Origin: Chara braunii
Lineage: Eukaryota; Streptophyta; Charophyceae; Charales; Characeae
DNA: 64,000 nucleotides
Direction of reading: 5' to 3'
Assembly (NCBI GenBank): GCA_003427395.1
Contig: BFEA01000055.1
Coordinates: forward strand, 489,533 to 553,532
A program made the translations under genes and the position numbers. The notes beneath the pieces were generated by a model. The model did no database searches and was not told the origin of the DNA. It saw only the letters and a list, made by a program, of their open reading frames with translations. How positions within the stretch are numbered: the first letter of the stretch is position 1; each line of letters begins with the position of its first letter. This document shows positions 42,340-52,388 of this stretch, in pieces.

Positions 42340-42640
42340 CAGCAAAATTTTAAAAACGACCTGCATACAGAATCCCGTCATCGCTCTGCACCCCTCTACA
42401 ACCTCCACACATCCCACCCACCTATGACCAGCATTGATCTGCAATGTGCTATGCCGTCTCTATAGCTCCTGCAGCACAATGTCAGCCGCCAACACCTCCC
42501 CTGCGCTGCTCATCCCGCAACTCCCAGTCCCTTGAGCTTCGTGTGTAGCATGCGCAATCGACCCTCTAGCCCAAGCCATGGCAACTGACTGTCTTCCTCG
42601 TCTATGGTAGGAGATGGCTGGAAAAGAAGACACCAAAGAA
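42340..42640. repeat. dispersed repeat family D, third piece
   Basis: It shares the CGACCTGCATACAGAATCCC block and the GCCATGGCAACTGACTGTCTT end with the pieces at 39.1-40.3 kb. Confidence 0.6.
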
Positions 42641-42681
42641 AAAAGGCTTTTTCCGCAGTGGCTTTTGGTTTTGCTACCAGA

Positions 42682-44523
42682 TCACAGGTTGCAAGTGCCT
42701 GGGAAAACCGGACGATGGCTTTTCCCTAGGGCTCCTGCCGTAGCTGCCCGCGGACCTTGAGGTGTTGCGCCTGGAGCCGTGATCTGAGGAGCAAGTATAG
42801 AAAAGAATTCTATTTCAGCTTCCTCCTCCTCCTGTGTGATGAGCCCCTCGCCATGTTCGTTGATCCGACATTGCTTGAAGGGTGAGTGGAGTACCAGCCT
42901 TGGGTCTCCCATTGCGGCATCTGCATGTGGCCAAGCGGCAGAGCCTGTAGACACCCCTGGATTGCCTTGCCCTGCTGCTGCTCCGACAGCAGCGTGTGTG
43001 TTGTGAGAAGGACCGCTTGCGGTGCCTGGGGAGGTTGAGGGCCGAAGGTCGTATATTGGGTTGACGTAGGAGATGTAGGCATTAGTGTTTGGTAGGTGGG
43101 GGGCTGCGGAGCTGGGGCCGGCTCTTGGGATTACTGTGGTCATGGTTGTGGATGTAGGTGTGTCGGGGGGTTGGTGTGCAGGAGGGGAGGGGCCTTGTGA
43201 ACGAAAGTTGTGTATGGGAGCACCTAGCTGGAGTAGGGGAGGGAGGAAGGGGCAATCAGGGGTGACCAGCTGAGGGGAGGAGAAAAAGTTTGAGGTCAAG
43301 GGGGGATTTGGTAAGGGGATCGGGTCGTGTGGGATGAGAACTTGATTGTGCTGCTGTAGTGGAACAGCCATATACTGCTGTGGTTGAACTGGGTCATAGG
43401 GAACAATGGGGCCTGGGATCTGGGCTGCTGGCGGGTGGCTGAATGGGGCTAATCCCAGCTGGTTAGTTGCTTGACTTGAGGCGAGCAGGGGTGGTTGTGG
43501 AACAGGTGGGTGCTAATGAACAGGGGCCTGGGTGGTGGCAAGGGGGGGAGGTGGTCGGGGAAGATTTGAGGGTGAGGGGCATCGGGCGAGGGGAGGGTGA
43601 TTCAGCACCTGTCTAGGGGCCGAGGGGGCGCCGCGTCCACCCTGGCTGCGGGCCCTCCCTCTTCCCCTGGATCGCCTGCCCGGGGGCATGCGTTCGTTGA
43701 AACGTGGGCAGGCTGGGTCGAACTCATCGTGGTACCACCAGAGGCATTTCTGGCACAACGGGGTCCCTTGATTCGCTAGCTGGATGCGCATGGGTTGACC
43801 GGAAGGGCGCCAGAGAACGATCCATCCTAGGAAGTTCTCTCTTGCGGAGGGATGGGAGTCGATCTTAACGTTCCCCAGTCTTGGTTCCTCCTCTCTCTTC
43901 TCTGGAGGGTGCATGTGCAAGATTGGGCCTATTACCCTGTTTACTGCATCTCTCAGGGAGAACATAGCTCCCAAAGGTACTCGCAGTGCTATGATGCGGT
44001 ATCTGGCTTCTGCCTCTGCGTCCCTCAGATCATTCAGTTCTTGCTGAGTCATCCAGGGTCTGAAAGTCACTTTGACCGGGCCCTGTCTGGTGGGGATGAA
44101 ATCTTGTCCCTTGGATATCATCCATTGGGCAATTTGTGTTGTGTGAGCTACGTATGACAGGATGTTTGGTCCTTCCCTATGTGTCCGGCCCCGCTTATGT
44201 GAAGAATTGAAGTTGGGGTCTTCAAACCATACGTCCTTATAGATTCGTAGGAATTGCTCCCTTTGGGCTACCGAGAAACTTGCGGCCCTTGAATCAAAAA
44301 TTGCAATAACGGTGCGTTCCTTTAGCCAAGCTACTGTGGCTGTGGCAACTTCCTCACTGATGTTGAGGTAGTCTATGTCATCGACTATTTCTACTTCACC
44401 AAGGGAGAAGGGGGTTTCTGGGAAGAGTCCGTTGTCATAGCAGCTGTCTAATAGTGTTCTTATCCGAGGGAGATCGCCTGTGTGTATGTAGTGGCGGCCC
44501 TGGTCCTGGGACCATGCCTCCAA
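42682..44523 (-). pseudogene. LINE ORF1-like protein with one amber stop
   Basis: A single minus-strand frame runs from ATG at 44,523 to 42,682 (about 614 codons), broken only by TAG at 43,515-43,513. The first 336 codons resemble plant LINE ORF1 (DUF4283-type) proteins. A mixed alpha/beta region ends with NFLGWIVLWRPSGQP, then a knuckle-like C-x2-C-x4-H-x6-C (CQKCLWWYHDEFDPAC), then Arg/Gly-rich (RRSRGRGRARSQGG) and Pro-rich segments. After the stop the frame is Pro/Gln/Ser-rich. Such proteins coat element RNA. No endonuclease/RT follows it, so this is a solo ORF1. Confidence 0.6.
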
Positions 44524-45178
44524 GGGGTGATGTGCAATGTGTGTGGACTGGTTGTATGGGGGGTAGGGGGAATGTCGGTTATTGGGGTGAGTAGTATCTC
44601 TGATGAGAGCTGGGACCAGTTATAGAGGGGGCTTGGGGTTACCATAGGTTGGGTTGTGTAGTCTGGGTCGCAGTCTGAGCGGGAGTCTTCGTGGGGGGGG
44701 GCGGCCAGGGTAAGCTATGTTCATGGGGGTGCATGCGATTGAGGATTGGGTGATGTGCTGAGCAGGGACACGCGAGGCTAATTGTGTTGTCTGGAAGGGG
44801 CTAATTGTGGGGGAGTGTATGGGGTATAGGGAGGGAGAATAAGGGTTGAAGGGGCTAGGGATGGGAACTACAGGGGGGAGGGGAGGAGCGGGGGTTGGGA
44901 GAGGTTGGGACGAAGGCGAGGGCGTTGACTTGAGAGGCGGGGTCCGGGCGGGCAGAGGTGCATGTGTGACAAGGATTGGACCAGGTGTGGTCTGGGGAGG
45001 ATAGGGGGTTTGTGCTGGGGGGGGTGTTCGGGGTGTTGTGTGTGCGTTGGGGTGACAGTCCTTTCGGGGACTGGGGATTGGGTTTGAGAAGCAGGAATGG
45101 GCGGGGGGGAAAGGGACGGTGGAAGACTGGGTGTGGTTCGAGTGCGGGTGTCGGGTTTCTTTTTTTCCCCCTTAAAAT
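44524..45178 (-). other. proline-rich, decayed 5' extension of the ORF1-like gene
   Basis: Minus-strand frames are strongly Pro/Ser/Thr/His-rich but broken. They may be the ancestral N-terminal part or leader of the ORF1-like gene. A poly-A-like end of another retroposon abuts at 45,160-45,178. Confidence 0.4.
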
Positions 45179-45690
45179 TGCTGCAATCTATTCGTGGGGA
45201 GCAGCATGTGCTGGGAACCGGGCACATCGTCCCTTATGATGGAAATACATTCATGATTGATGATCATTGATGATAATTTGGGATGATTGAGGATCATTTA
45301 GGATGATTTAGGATTATTCAGGATGATAAGAGATAGATGATGACTAATCAGAATGATTGTCTACTCAGCACTCAAATACTACCCTATCCCTAATTTCCTG
45401 TATCCATTCCAGCCAACCAATCTCAACTGAGCCTGTGCTGTGCACCAATCAGGCCTCTTCCTGGTCTCACACCCCAATCTGGCTTGGTTACAGGGAAGCG
45501 CTACCCACCCCAGCTCCGACCATCGTCGGCCAGATTGTAGCCATTAGTCAAGTTTGCAGATCGGCTTCCTCCATTGGCAATCCCAGACCTCTATACAAAG
45601 CCTCAAGCTCCTACTCAAGCAGGTTACAGGGTACTGCCCCGGCCAGCGTCATTCTGGCACCAACTCGACCTGGCCATTACACAAAAAGGC
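45179..45690 (-). mobile_element. short retroposon with shared tail, minus strand
   Basis: On the minus strand a body with CCGGCC-GGGCAGTACCCTGTAACC-type blocks (compare 21,950-22,170 and 8,340-8,450) leads to the tail at 45,180-45,234 and an A-rich end. A GATGATT-type microsatellite separates body and tail. Confidence 0.65.
45238..45345. repeat. degenerate (GATGATT)n microsatellite
   Basis: Repeated GATGATT/GGATGATTTA words within the retroposon above, absent from the copies at 8.1 and 21.2 kb. Confidence 0.8.
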
Positions 45691-46572
45691 TCAATTAGGA
45701 AATTAGCTAAGCTAGAATGCCAACTAGAAATCTAGGATCTGATAATATCAGAATCCTGATAAAAAAACCTTTCTGATAATGAAATTTGACCAGTACCCTG
45801 AGATGATCACAAAGATGATGGATAATGTTGAGGATGCTGATGACAGTATTTACTTGACTTGTGGGCAAAATGTAATGCCAAGAGGGTAAGGTAGGTGGGT
45901 ACGTTAGAGAGGGGAGAATAAGGCGGGTGAGAGCAGACGAGGTGAGATTGTGCCGAGGGGATTGGAGTTACCTGCCGCTGGCATCTATGTGTCGCTTCCT
46001 TGCAACGTTAGGAGCAACAAGATTAGTTTTGGCAATTTCCTGCCCTAGTGCTGGTGATGATGACTAGCCGGGCAGCGTGACTGAAATATGTATTTCCACA
46101 TTGTGGACAGGGCGCAGGCGCCTGTCCGGGTACACTTATTACTTGCTTCAGCTGTGAATCGATTCTGGCTCGTCAGTTCACCTCCATATCCCCCCCTCTC
46201 CCAAGATGGGTTTGTCCGGCGATGGCGCGGGGCGGGACGGCAGGCAATGGCCACTTCCCCTGGCTGCAAGCCTGCCTGCTGGCTGACAAGTCCGGCTCTC
46301 CTGAACCCGTGCGCTACGACGGAATGCTCCGCGTCGGCCGCTAGCGCCCTCCCCCCCCAGGCCCTTGATTTTCCCTCTGTTTGTTCGGGCGACTATGGAT
46401 GCATTCCCATTGCGCTGTACATTCTCCACATCGTGGTCCAGGTACATCCACAATCGTTTTTCTTTATGTTTTTGTCTCTTCCCTGTCGAAGTAATACTAG
46501 CGTGCATTCTGCACTTGTGACCGCCGATGTATCAGACATAGGAAAATAACAATGTACTTCAATATGGGCCAG
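45691..46572. other. gene-free sequence
   Basis: Short frames near 46,090-46,550 lack motifs. No repeat was recognised. Confidence 0.45.
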
Positions 46573-46722
46573 ATCCCACTTGCAAAGAGGATTGGAATAA
46601 GTGTCTGAACCAGGACGTGTTCCAGGAAGAGATGCAGAAAAGCAGATCAATTACAGTTTTTGCACCTCTCCACAAACACGTCCAGATTCAGACACTTATT
46701 CCAATCGTTTTTGCAAGTGGGA
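46573..46722. mobile_element. foldback hairpin, about 150 bp
   Basis: Arms at 46,574-46,621 and 46,674-46,721 are near-perfect reverse complements (CCCACTTGCAAA to ACGTGTT). Related single-arm sequence lies at 11,660-11,760, suggesting a family. Confidence 0.8.
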
Positions 46723-46997
46723 AGAATACAAATTTGCAGTAACCTCCAAAGGTTACGGCAATTTCCCTCCCCCCCGGCTCCGCAGGCTGCTGACAAATAG
46801 TACCCCAAATAAGGTTTTTGGGAAAATGCAAACTGGGTGTGACTAGATCTCTTTTTTTTTTTTTTTTTTTTAAACACCCCTACCCGTGATAGTGGTCGGT
46901 AGGTAGTGTGAGGTGAAATTGAGAGAAGAATATAGCTATTTAAAAAAAAAAAAAGAAGAAGATAGTGGTCTCAACACTATTTCTAGAGGATTTTGGG

Positions 46998-47500
46998 GAT
47001 TCTGCGGACCTCAGCTGGTAAGGCACAGAAGTTGCGTTTAGGAGTGACGGGTTCAATCCCCATTGTTCTCACATACATGCCTGGGCAAGCTTGGTGTTCT
47101 ACCAGCTAGAGATAACCCGTTGGCCCCGCAAGCCAGCATTGGCAGGACCTTGGCCTATGTCGTTGGTTGCTTTGCAGCAACTATATTGGCCATTAGACAC
47201 CGCTAATGTGGGGTTGGGCGGGGGGGGGTAAGGGGGTGCTCGGCACTAGCACCGCCGGTTTCCCCCATCGGCAATGCCAGCCCACCCCGTATCACCATGA
47301 TGAGGGGCTGGTCCGGCCTTGGTCTCGCACCACTCCTGTGGTGCAGAACTAGCGACAGGATGAGATAGGTGAGAAAGATGAGTATGTAGATAGATTGCGA
47401 GAAGAATATTAGCTTAGTTATAGAAAAAAAGAAAAACAAAGGAGTAGTGGATCGAGGCCCCATACCTAGTGTCCAAAGCACTGGTGCCATAGGGCTCGTC
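46998..47500 (+). mobile_element. SINE-like element with tRNA-derived head
   Basis: GCGGACCTCAGCTGGTAAGG at 47,003-47,022 resembles a tRNA 5' half with an A box. GGGTTCAATCCCC at 47,059-47,071 is a good B box with tRNA-like spacing. The acceptor stem does not close, so I call a SINE rather than a tRNA gene. The body up to about 47,500 is unrecognised. Confidence 0.55.
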
Positions 47501-47509
47501 CGGCTATGC

Positions 47510-47910
47510 TTCGATTAGGGCTGAGTAGGGTAAGCGGGGCTCTGCTTAGCCCTGGTACCCGCAACAGCTGTCCTGTCAGGTCACCCCCACCAAGAGATGA
47601 TCAGAGGGTGATAGTCCTCAGTGGTAGACACTGAGGTAAGATCGTGGGAATAGGGGCCCGGTGCGCCGGGAAGAAGGTCACCCCCAAGAGATGAGTGGAG
47701 GGTGATAGTCCTGAGTGGTAGACACTGAGGTAGGATCGTGGGAGTAGAGGTGCGCAGCGAAGAAATTGCGAGAGTGGGAGGTTGGGAGGGAGTCTCATAG
47801 GAATGGGGGGCCTCTATAGACCATCTGGATAACCACATGGCCCATTGCCAGAGGTAACTGTCATATGTCTAGAATCCAACCTCTATAACAACCTGGCCTT
47901 GCTAAGAGTT
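47510..47910 (+). mobile_element. short retroposon family S, copy 3, with internal duplication
   Basis: It shares TGCTTAGCCCTGGTACC through AACAACCTGG with 10,974-11,244. About 47,580-47,680 is repeated at 47,684-47,760 (the TCACCCCC-AAGAGATGA block and the GGTAGACACTGAGGTA block). Confidence 0.7.
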
Positions 47911-47919
47911 GGACGCCAC

Positions 47920-48831
47920 AGGAATGCGGAAAGGAAGAATACTTCAGAATCTGTGAAACTATTTCCGGGACCCCACAGGGAGCGGAGGACCTTATTGCAA
48001 GAGCGAAACATCTTCCAAATAGTGGTTTCCAGGACCCGACAACCCGCAATTTATGGCGTGGAAGAACACGTATGGCCATTTTCACATCGACTGCGGCGTG
48101 GAAAAGTCGCTCAGGAGGACTTTTCGCTGCGATTTTGTGTTGAAAGTCGAGAGTGAGGAAGGGACTGCGCGGGGTACTTTCCAAGGTTGCAGTCACCGTT
48201 TGAACCACATGCGGGGGCAAGGTCATTCCTTTGGCCCACCCCACGCCTTCTGGACATTCGGCCACTTTCCTTTTCGGGACGCTGGCCAGGGACCTTTCCT
48301 CAGTTGCGCAGTTTGCCGCAAAATGCAGTCCGCTATGGGATCCCAGCAAACCAGTTTTCCACGGCGGGGTACTTTCCAAGGTCGCGGCCACCATTTGAAC
48401 CACATGCGGGGGCAAGGTCATTCCTTGGGCGCACCCCACGCCTTCTGGATATTCCGCCACTTTCCTTTTCGAGACGCTGGCCGGGGACCTTTCCTCAGTT
48501 GCGCAGTTTGCCGCAAGATGCAGTCCGCTATCGGATCCCAGCAAACCAGTTTTCCACGTTTCTGAAATTGTTCGGCCGCTTTTTATGGCCAAACGTTTTT
48601 TCCGTTGTGTTTCCTGTGGGGTCCAACCCTAAGGGCAGCACCCCACAGGCCCGCAGAAAGGAAAAACTTCGCTGCAAAACTGTTTCCAGGACCCCACAGC
48701 CTGCCGCAAACGTCCTGGAAAAGGTGAAATTTCTTTCGCAAACCCTTTTCCAGGACCCCACAGACCAAAGATTGCGGCTTGGAAAAACATCAATTTGTGT
48801 TTTCACATAGTCCGCAGCCTGGAAAAGTCTC
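47920..48831 (+). repeat. tandem array, outer period about 720 bp, with a 195-bp dimer inside
   Basis: Segments at 47,930-48,113 recur at 48,655-48,831, sharing GGACCCCACAG-type boxes and the TTTTCACAT-GACTGCGGCGTGGAAAAGT block. Between them 48,171-48,365 and 48,366-48,560 are two 195-bp units differing by roughly a dozen, mostly transition, changes. The array runs into a gap, as expected for a collapsed satellite-like region. Confidence 0.8.
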
Positions 48832-49181
48832 NNNNNNNNNNNNNNNNNNNNNNNNNNNNNNNNNNNNNNNNNNNNNNNNNNNNNNNNNNNNNNNNNNNNN
48901 NNNNNNNNNNNNNNNNNNNNNNNNNNNNNNNNNNNNNNNNNNNNNNNNNNNNNNNNNNNNNNNNNNNNNNNNNNNNNNNNNNNNNNNNNNNNNNNNNNNN
49001 NNNNNNNNNNNNNNNNNNNNNNNNNNNNNNNNNNNNNNNNNNNNNNNNNNNNNNNNNNNNNNNNNNNNNNNNNNNNNNNNNNNNNNNNNNNNNNNNNNNN
49101 NNNNNNNNNNNNNNNNNNNNNNNNNNNNNNNNNNNNNNNNNNNNNNNNNNNNNNNNNNNNNNNNNNNNNNNNNNNNNNNNN
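48832..49181. other. assembly gap (350 N)
   Basis: Unknown sequence between the tandem array and the Gln-rich ORF. Frames across it are not evidence of coding. Confidence 0.99.
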
Positions 49182-50667
49182 CACACCCAGACGGTCCAGG
49201 TCGCTGGGTTCCAGAAGACCCCGCCTCTGAAGGCTGGGTTTTCTACCGAAAGGCTATCAACAAACCAGGGGAGTGGAAATGGGAAGGAAGGGGCCGGCCC
49301 CCCAAATCCCCCGCTAACTTCACAACATCCAATCGATTGGGGGGAGTGCTTTGGGGAGGGGCAGCCTCCCAGAGAGATAAGGCCAGCACTTCAGACCTGG
49401 AGCATCAACAGAACCAACACCACCAACAGCAGCAGCGACATTACCAGAAGCAGCAGCAGCAACACCAACAGCAACATCCACAACCACAACCACAGCCACA
49501 TCCTTGGTCACAACCACAACCATTTCAACCGCATCACCCACTACAGCTGATGCAGAATCAGCAGAATCACAGCCACATCCACCACAACCACAGCCACATC
49601 CACAGCCACCACCACCACAGCCACCACCACTACAGCTGATGCAGAATCAGCAGCAGAGCCAACAACTCCAACAGCAGCACCCCCACAACCAACATCCACA
49701 ACAGGGCCAGAACCGCCCACAGAACCAGCAACAGCTGCATCAGCCACAGCAGCAATGGCAACAGCAGCAGCAGCCACTGCCGCAGCAGCAACAACAGCAG
49801 CAACAGCAACAGCAACCGCAGCCCCACCCTCAGCAACCACAGCGACAGCAGCACACCTCGCAGCTTAGCCAGCGACAACAGCAGCAGCAACAACAGCGCC
49901 AGCAGTGGCAGCCGCAGCAATCCTCGAGCCTCACTGTCATACAGGGATCACAAGAAACGAGGGACAAGGGAGAGAGGTGTATCCCCCCCCCCTCCCCAAT
50001 CTTGCGTATAGGTGCCCCACCTGTGGCCCGGGCATGGGATAAGGAAGAAACACAGTCCAGGATTCTCAACAAATGGAAAGAAAAAATTTCGGAGAGAGTG
50101 GCTGGCTATGGCAGGGCTGATCAGGACAGTCCCCTGCCACCTACCCGCGGTGCCCAAATGACAGTGACAGAGGGTGACATGGAAGGGGTGGAGAGAACAC
50201 TGGATGATCCATCAGGCAGTCTTCCGATGGACCAATCGGGCCCGCCCCCCCCGGGAGTCCAGGACATGGTGGTTACAGAGGATCACCGCTTGTCTCAGTC
50301 AGGGGGGAGCAATATCCACACAGCACAACCAACAACGATGATGGTTTACCCGCAAAACACAGCCTCTGAGGTACAAAACGGCCTGATGTTGGGTGACAAC
50401 AGACAGGGGGACTGTAACTATACCCTGCACCCACAGTTAACGACAATGCTGCACACGCATAACCACCAACTGTTGCAGCCCCCCCTGGTCCAAGAAACGG
50501 GGAATGGCATATGGGCCTCCCACCTACCCCCCCTCCATGAGTTGGGGGGAGCGCAGATGCCCTGCGCACAATTAAGGAGTGGCCTGGCGTGGGAACAATT
50601 AAGGAGATTGGCCCCTCAGACAGGGGACACCGTGGACCCAACCATGTGGCTAGAGAACAGGGAATGA
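49182..50667 (+). CDS. glutamine/histidine-rich ORF, frameshifted by an 89-bp duplication
   Basis: Coding-like sequence enters from the gap (WVPEDPASEGWVFYRKA), becomes Gln/His-rich from about 49,405, and continues to TGA at 50,665. An 89-bp direct duplication (the CTACAGCTGATGCAGAATCA block at 49,541 and 49,630) is not a multiple of three. It explains why the frame used before it (stop at 49,639) differs from the 49,504-50,667 frame used after it. The later part has poly-Gln tracts of CAG/CAA and a more complex, Pro/Gly-rich C-terminal half. It may be the ORF1 of the LINE whose ORF2 end follows, but I cannot show homology. Confidence 0.45.
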
Positions 50668-50699
50668 CCCATCCCAAGAGGCACAACCAAGGAGATTGA

Positions 50700-52240
50700 G
50701 CCGCTTCAAATGACAAACAAGGAAGCAGGTAGGAAAAATATTATTAATGACCCTTTCTAGCCAACTATTCTCAAAACATGGAAGAGGCTTCCCCTACCGG
50801 ATAAACACTTCCCCCAACGATGGGAAGAAATTAACCGGCAACCATTATTCAATAACATTTGGATCAGAGACTCTCAACGCATCATACTACATTGTAACGA
50901 CAACCCATGGAAAGGATGGATCAGAAAGGGGGTAACTAGGATCAAAGACATTTGGGATGAAGACTCTCTTGATTGGATTCCCCCACACCTTCTCCACAAG
51001 AAGCTAAAACTTTGTCATCACGTAGACAGTAATTTTGACAGAATTGTGGAATTGATCCCTATTGAATGGTTCAGAGTGCTCAAGAGAGGGAAGAAACTCC
51101 AGGAAAGCGATTGGGTTGCTACGAAGGGGAATCCACAAAGGGTAGGTAATATCATCCTCATATCCCCAAACAAGGAGACCTTAATTACCCCATATGTACT
51201 TAAAAAGATAATGTAATAAACCTTAACAACGACATTGTCCCAATATGGATACCTGAAGAAAGTATCTTCAGAATCAAAGTCATTTTATTGGACGCTCAGT
51301 CGTGTCTCGCTTTCAGACCATCCACATCTATCTCGGACCTGCCTATAGCCCCTGTGTGTTGGACGTGGGGAACCAAAAACAGGCTCAATAAGAATTTTAG
51401 TAGGCACTTACATACCTTATCTGTCAAATCAACATATCGGATGATTAGACAAAAAATAAATATGAAGGACAAGGTGATGGAGAGATGGATGAAACAGTTA
51501 AATATCAGTAAGGATGACCTGAGAGGCATTAAATGGTTTAAGACCAAACCGTCCAAGATAGCCTCCATTCAGTGGAAGATTGACCACCGGTGCTTCCCCA
51601 CCAATGACTGGCTGATAGACAGATCATCACTGGAGAAAAGGTGCATTGCATACCCATGGTGCAAACTCTGCAAAGCAGCGTTCCCAAGTAGAAAGATACC
51701 AGAAACGATAGAGCATATATTTCTTGAGTGTCCTCGCTCAGTCTGGCTGTGGCGGTGGTGGGATCGAATATGGGATCAATTAGAAACTAAACATAAATGG
51801 CCTTGGGATTGAAAAGCAATCTTGTTGGCGCACGGGTCCCCAGAACCGGAGGATAACTTCACCCAAAATATGTTCACCTTAGGCAGAAGAACGGTTCTCT
51901 GGGCTATCTGGCAGAGGGGGAACACCTATGAATGGGGAGGGTGTCAAATTAGTTGGCCCGGAACTCACAGACAACATAAAACAGCAAATTCAAACTCACA
52001 TACACGATCAATGGACCATCCTCAAAGAAAAAATCCAATTTAATTCTTCTAAAACATAAATTAAAGAAATATTCCAAAAATTCAGCAGTAACTGGCTGGG
52101 TGGGGGAAAAAGGGGAAAAATCGGGAAGGTGGAATGGGAGGATGCTGAAATGAAGGAGGAACAGGACCTCACTATATCTGGCACCCCACTATGGGTGAAG
52201 AGGCATGTTTCAACTGTGATCACAACATTATTTATTTTTC
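50700..52240 (+). pseudogene. LINE ORF2 C-terminal part with intact zf-RVT motif
   Basis: A frame from about 50,761 to 51,217 encodes the post-RT connector (PQRWEEINRQPLFNN, GWIRKGVTRIKDIWDED, LQESDWVATKGNP). Frame 51,288-51,812 holds the zf-RVT domain: WKIDHRCFPTNDW, then C-K-L-C, then EHIFLEC. These are all zinc ligands, ending in WLWRWW as in the minus-strand LINE at 25.3 kb. Endonuclease and RT are absent. The junction with the Gln-rich ORF is near 50,700, so the element has a large internal deletion or is 5'-truncated next to an unrelated ORF. Confidence 0.78.
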
Positions 52241-52248
52241 AAATGTGA

Positions 52249-52388
52249 GGGACGTTGGACCCGCTTTCCAGCAGGTGCTGCTCCCCACCAATAGACGGAG
52301 CCTCCCAGGGAATGCTAGGGTAGTCTGCTTTTATCGGCTACTCTAGCATCAACCCAGGGCTTTTTCCAAAAAAAAAAAAAAAAAAAAA
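52249..52388 (+). mobile_element. shared 3' tail and poly-A end of the LINE
   Basis: GGGACGTTGGACCC, CCAGCAGGTGCTGCTCCCC and AATAGACGGAGC follow the LINE coding end by only a few bases. A roughly 20-base A-run closes the element at 52,369-52,388. This is the only place where the tail is attached to a protein-coding LINE. Confidence 0.7.

Noticed and set aside
48053-48565. A 170-codon frame with a duplicated 65-residue block
   Set aside because: The 195-bp unit is open in more than one forward frame and on the minus strand, so the open frame follows from repeat composition and a unit length divisible by three.
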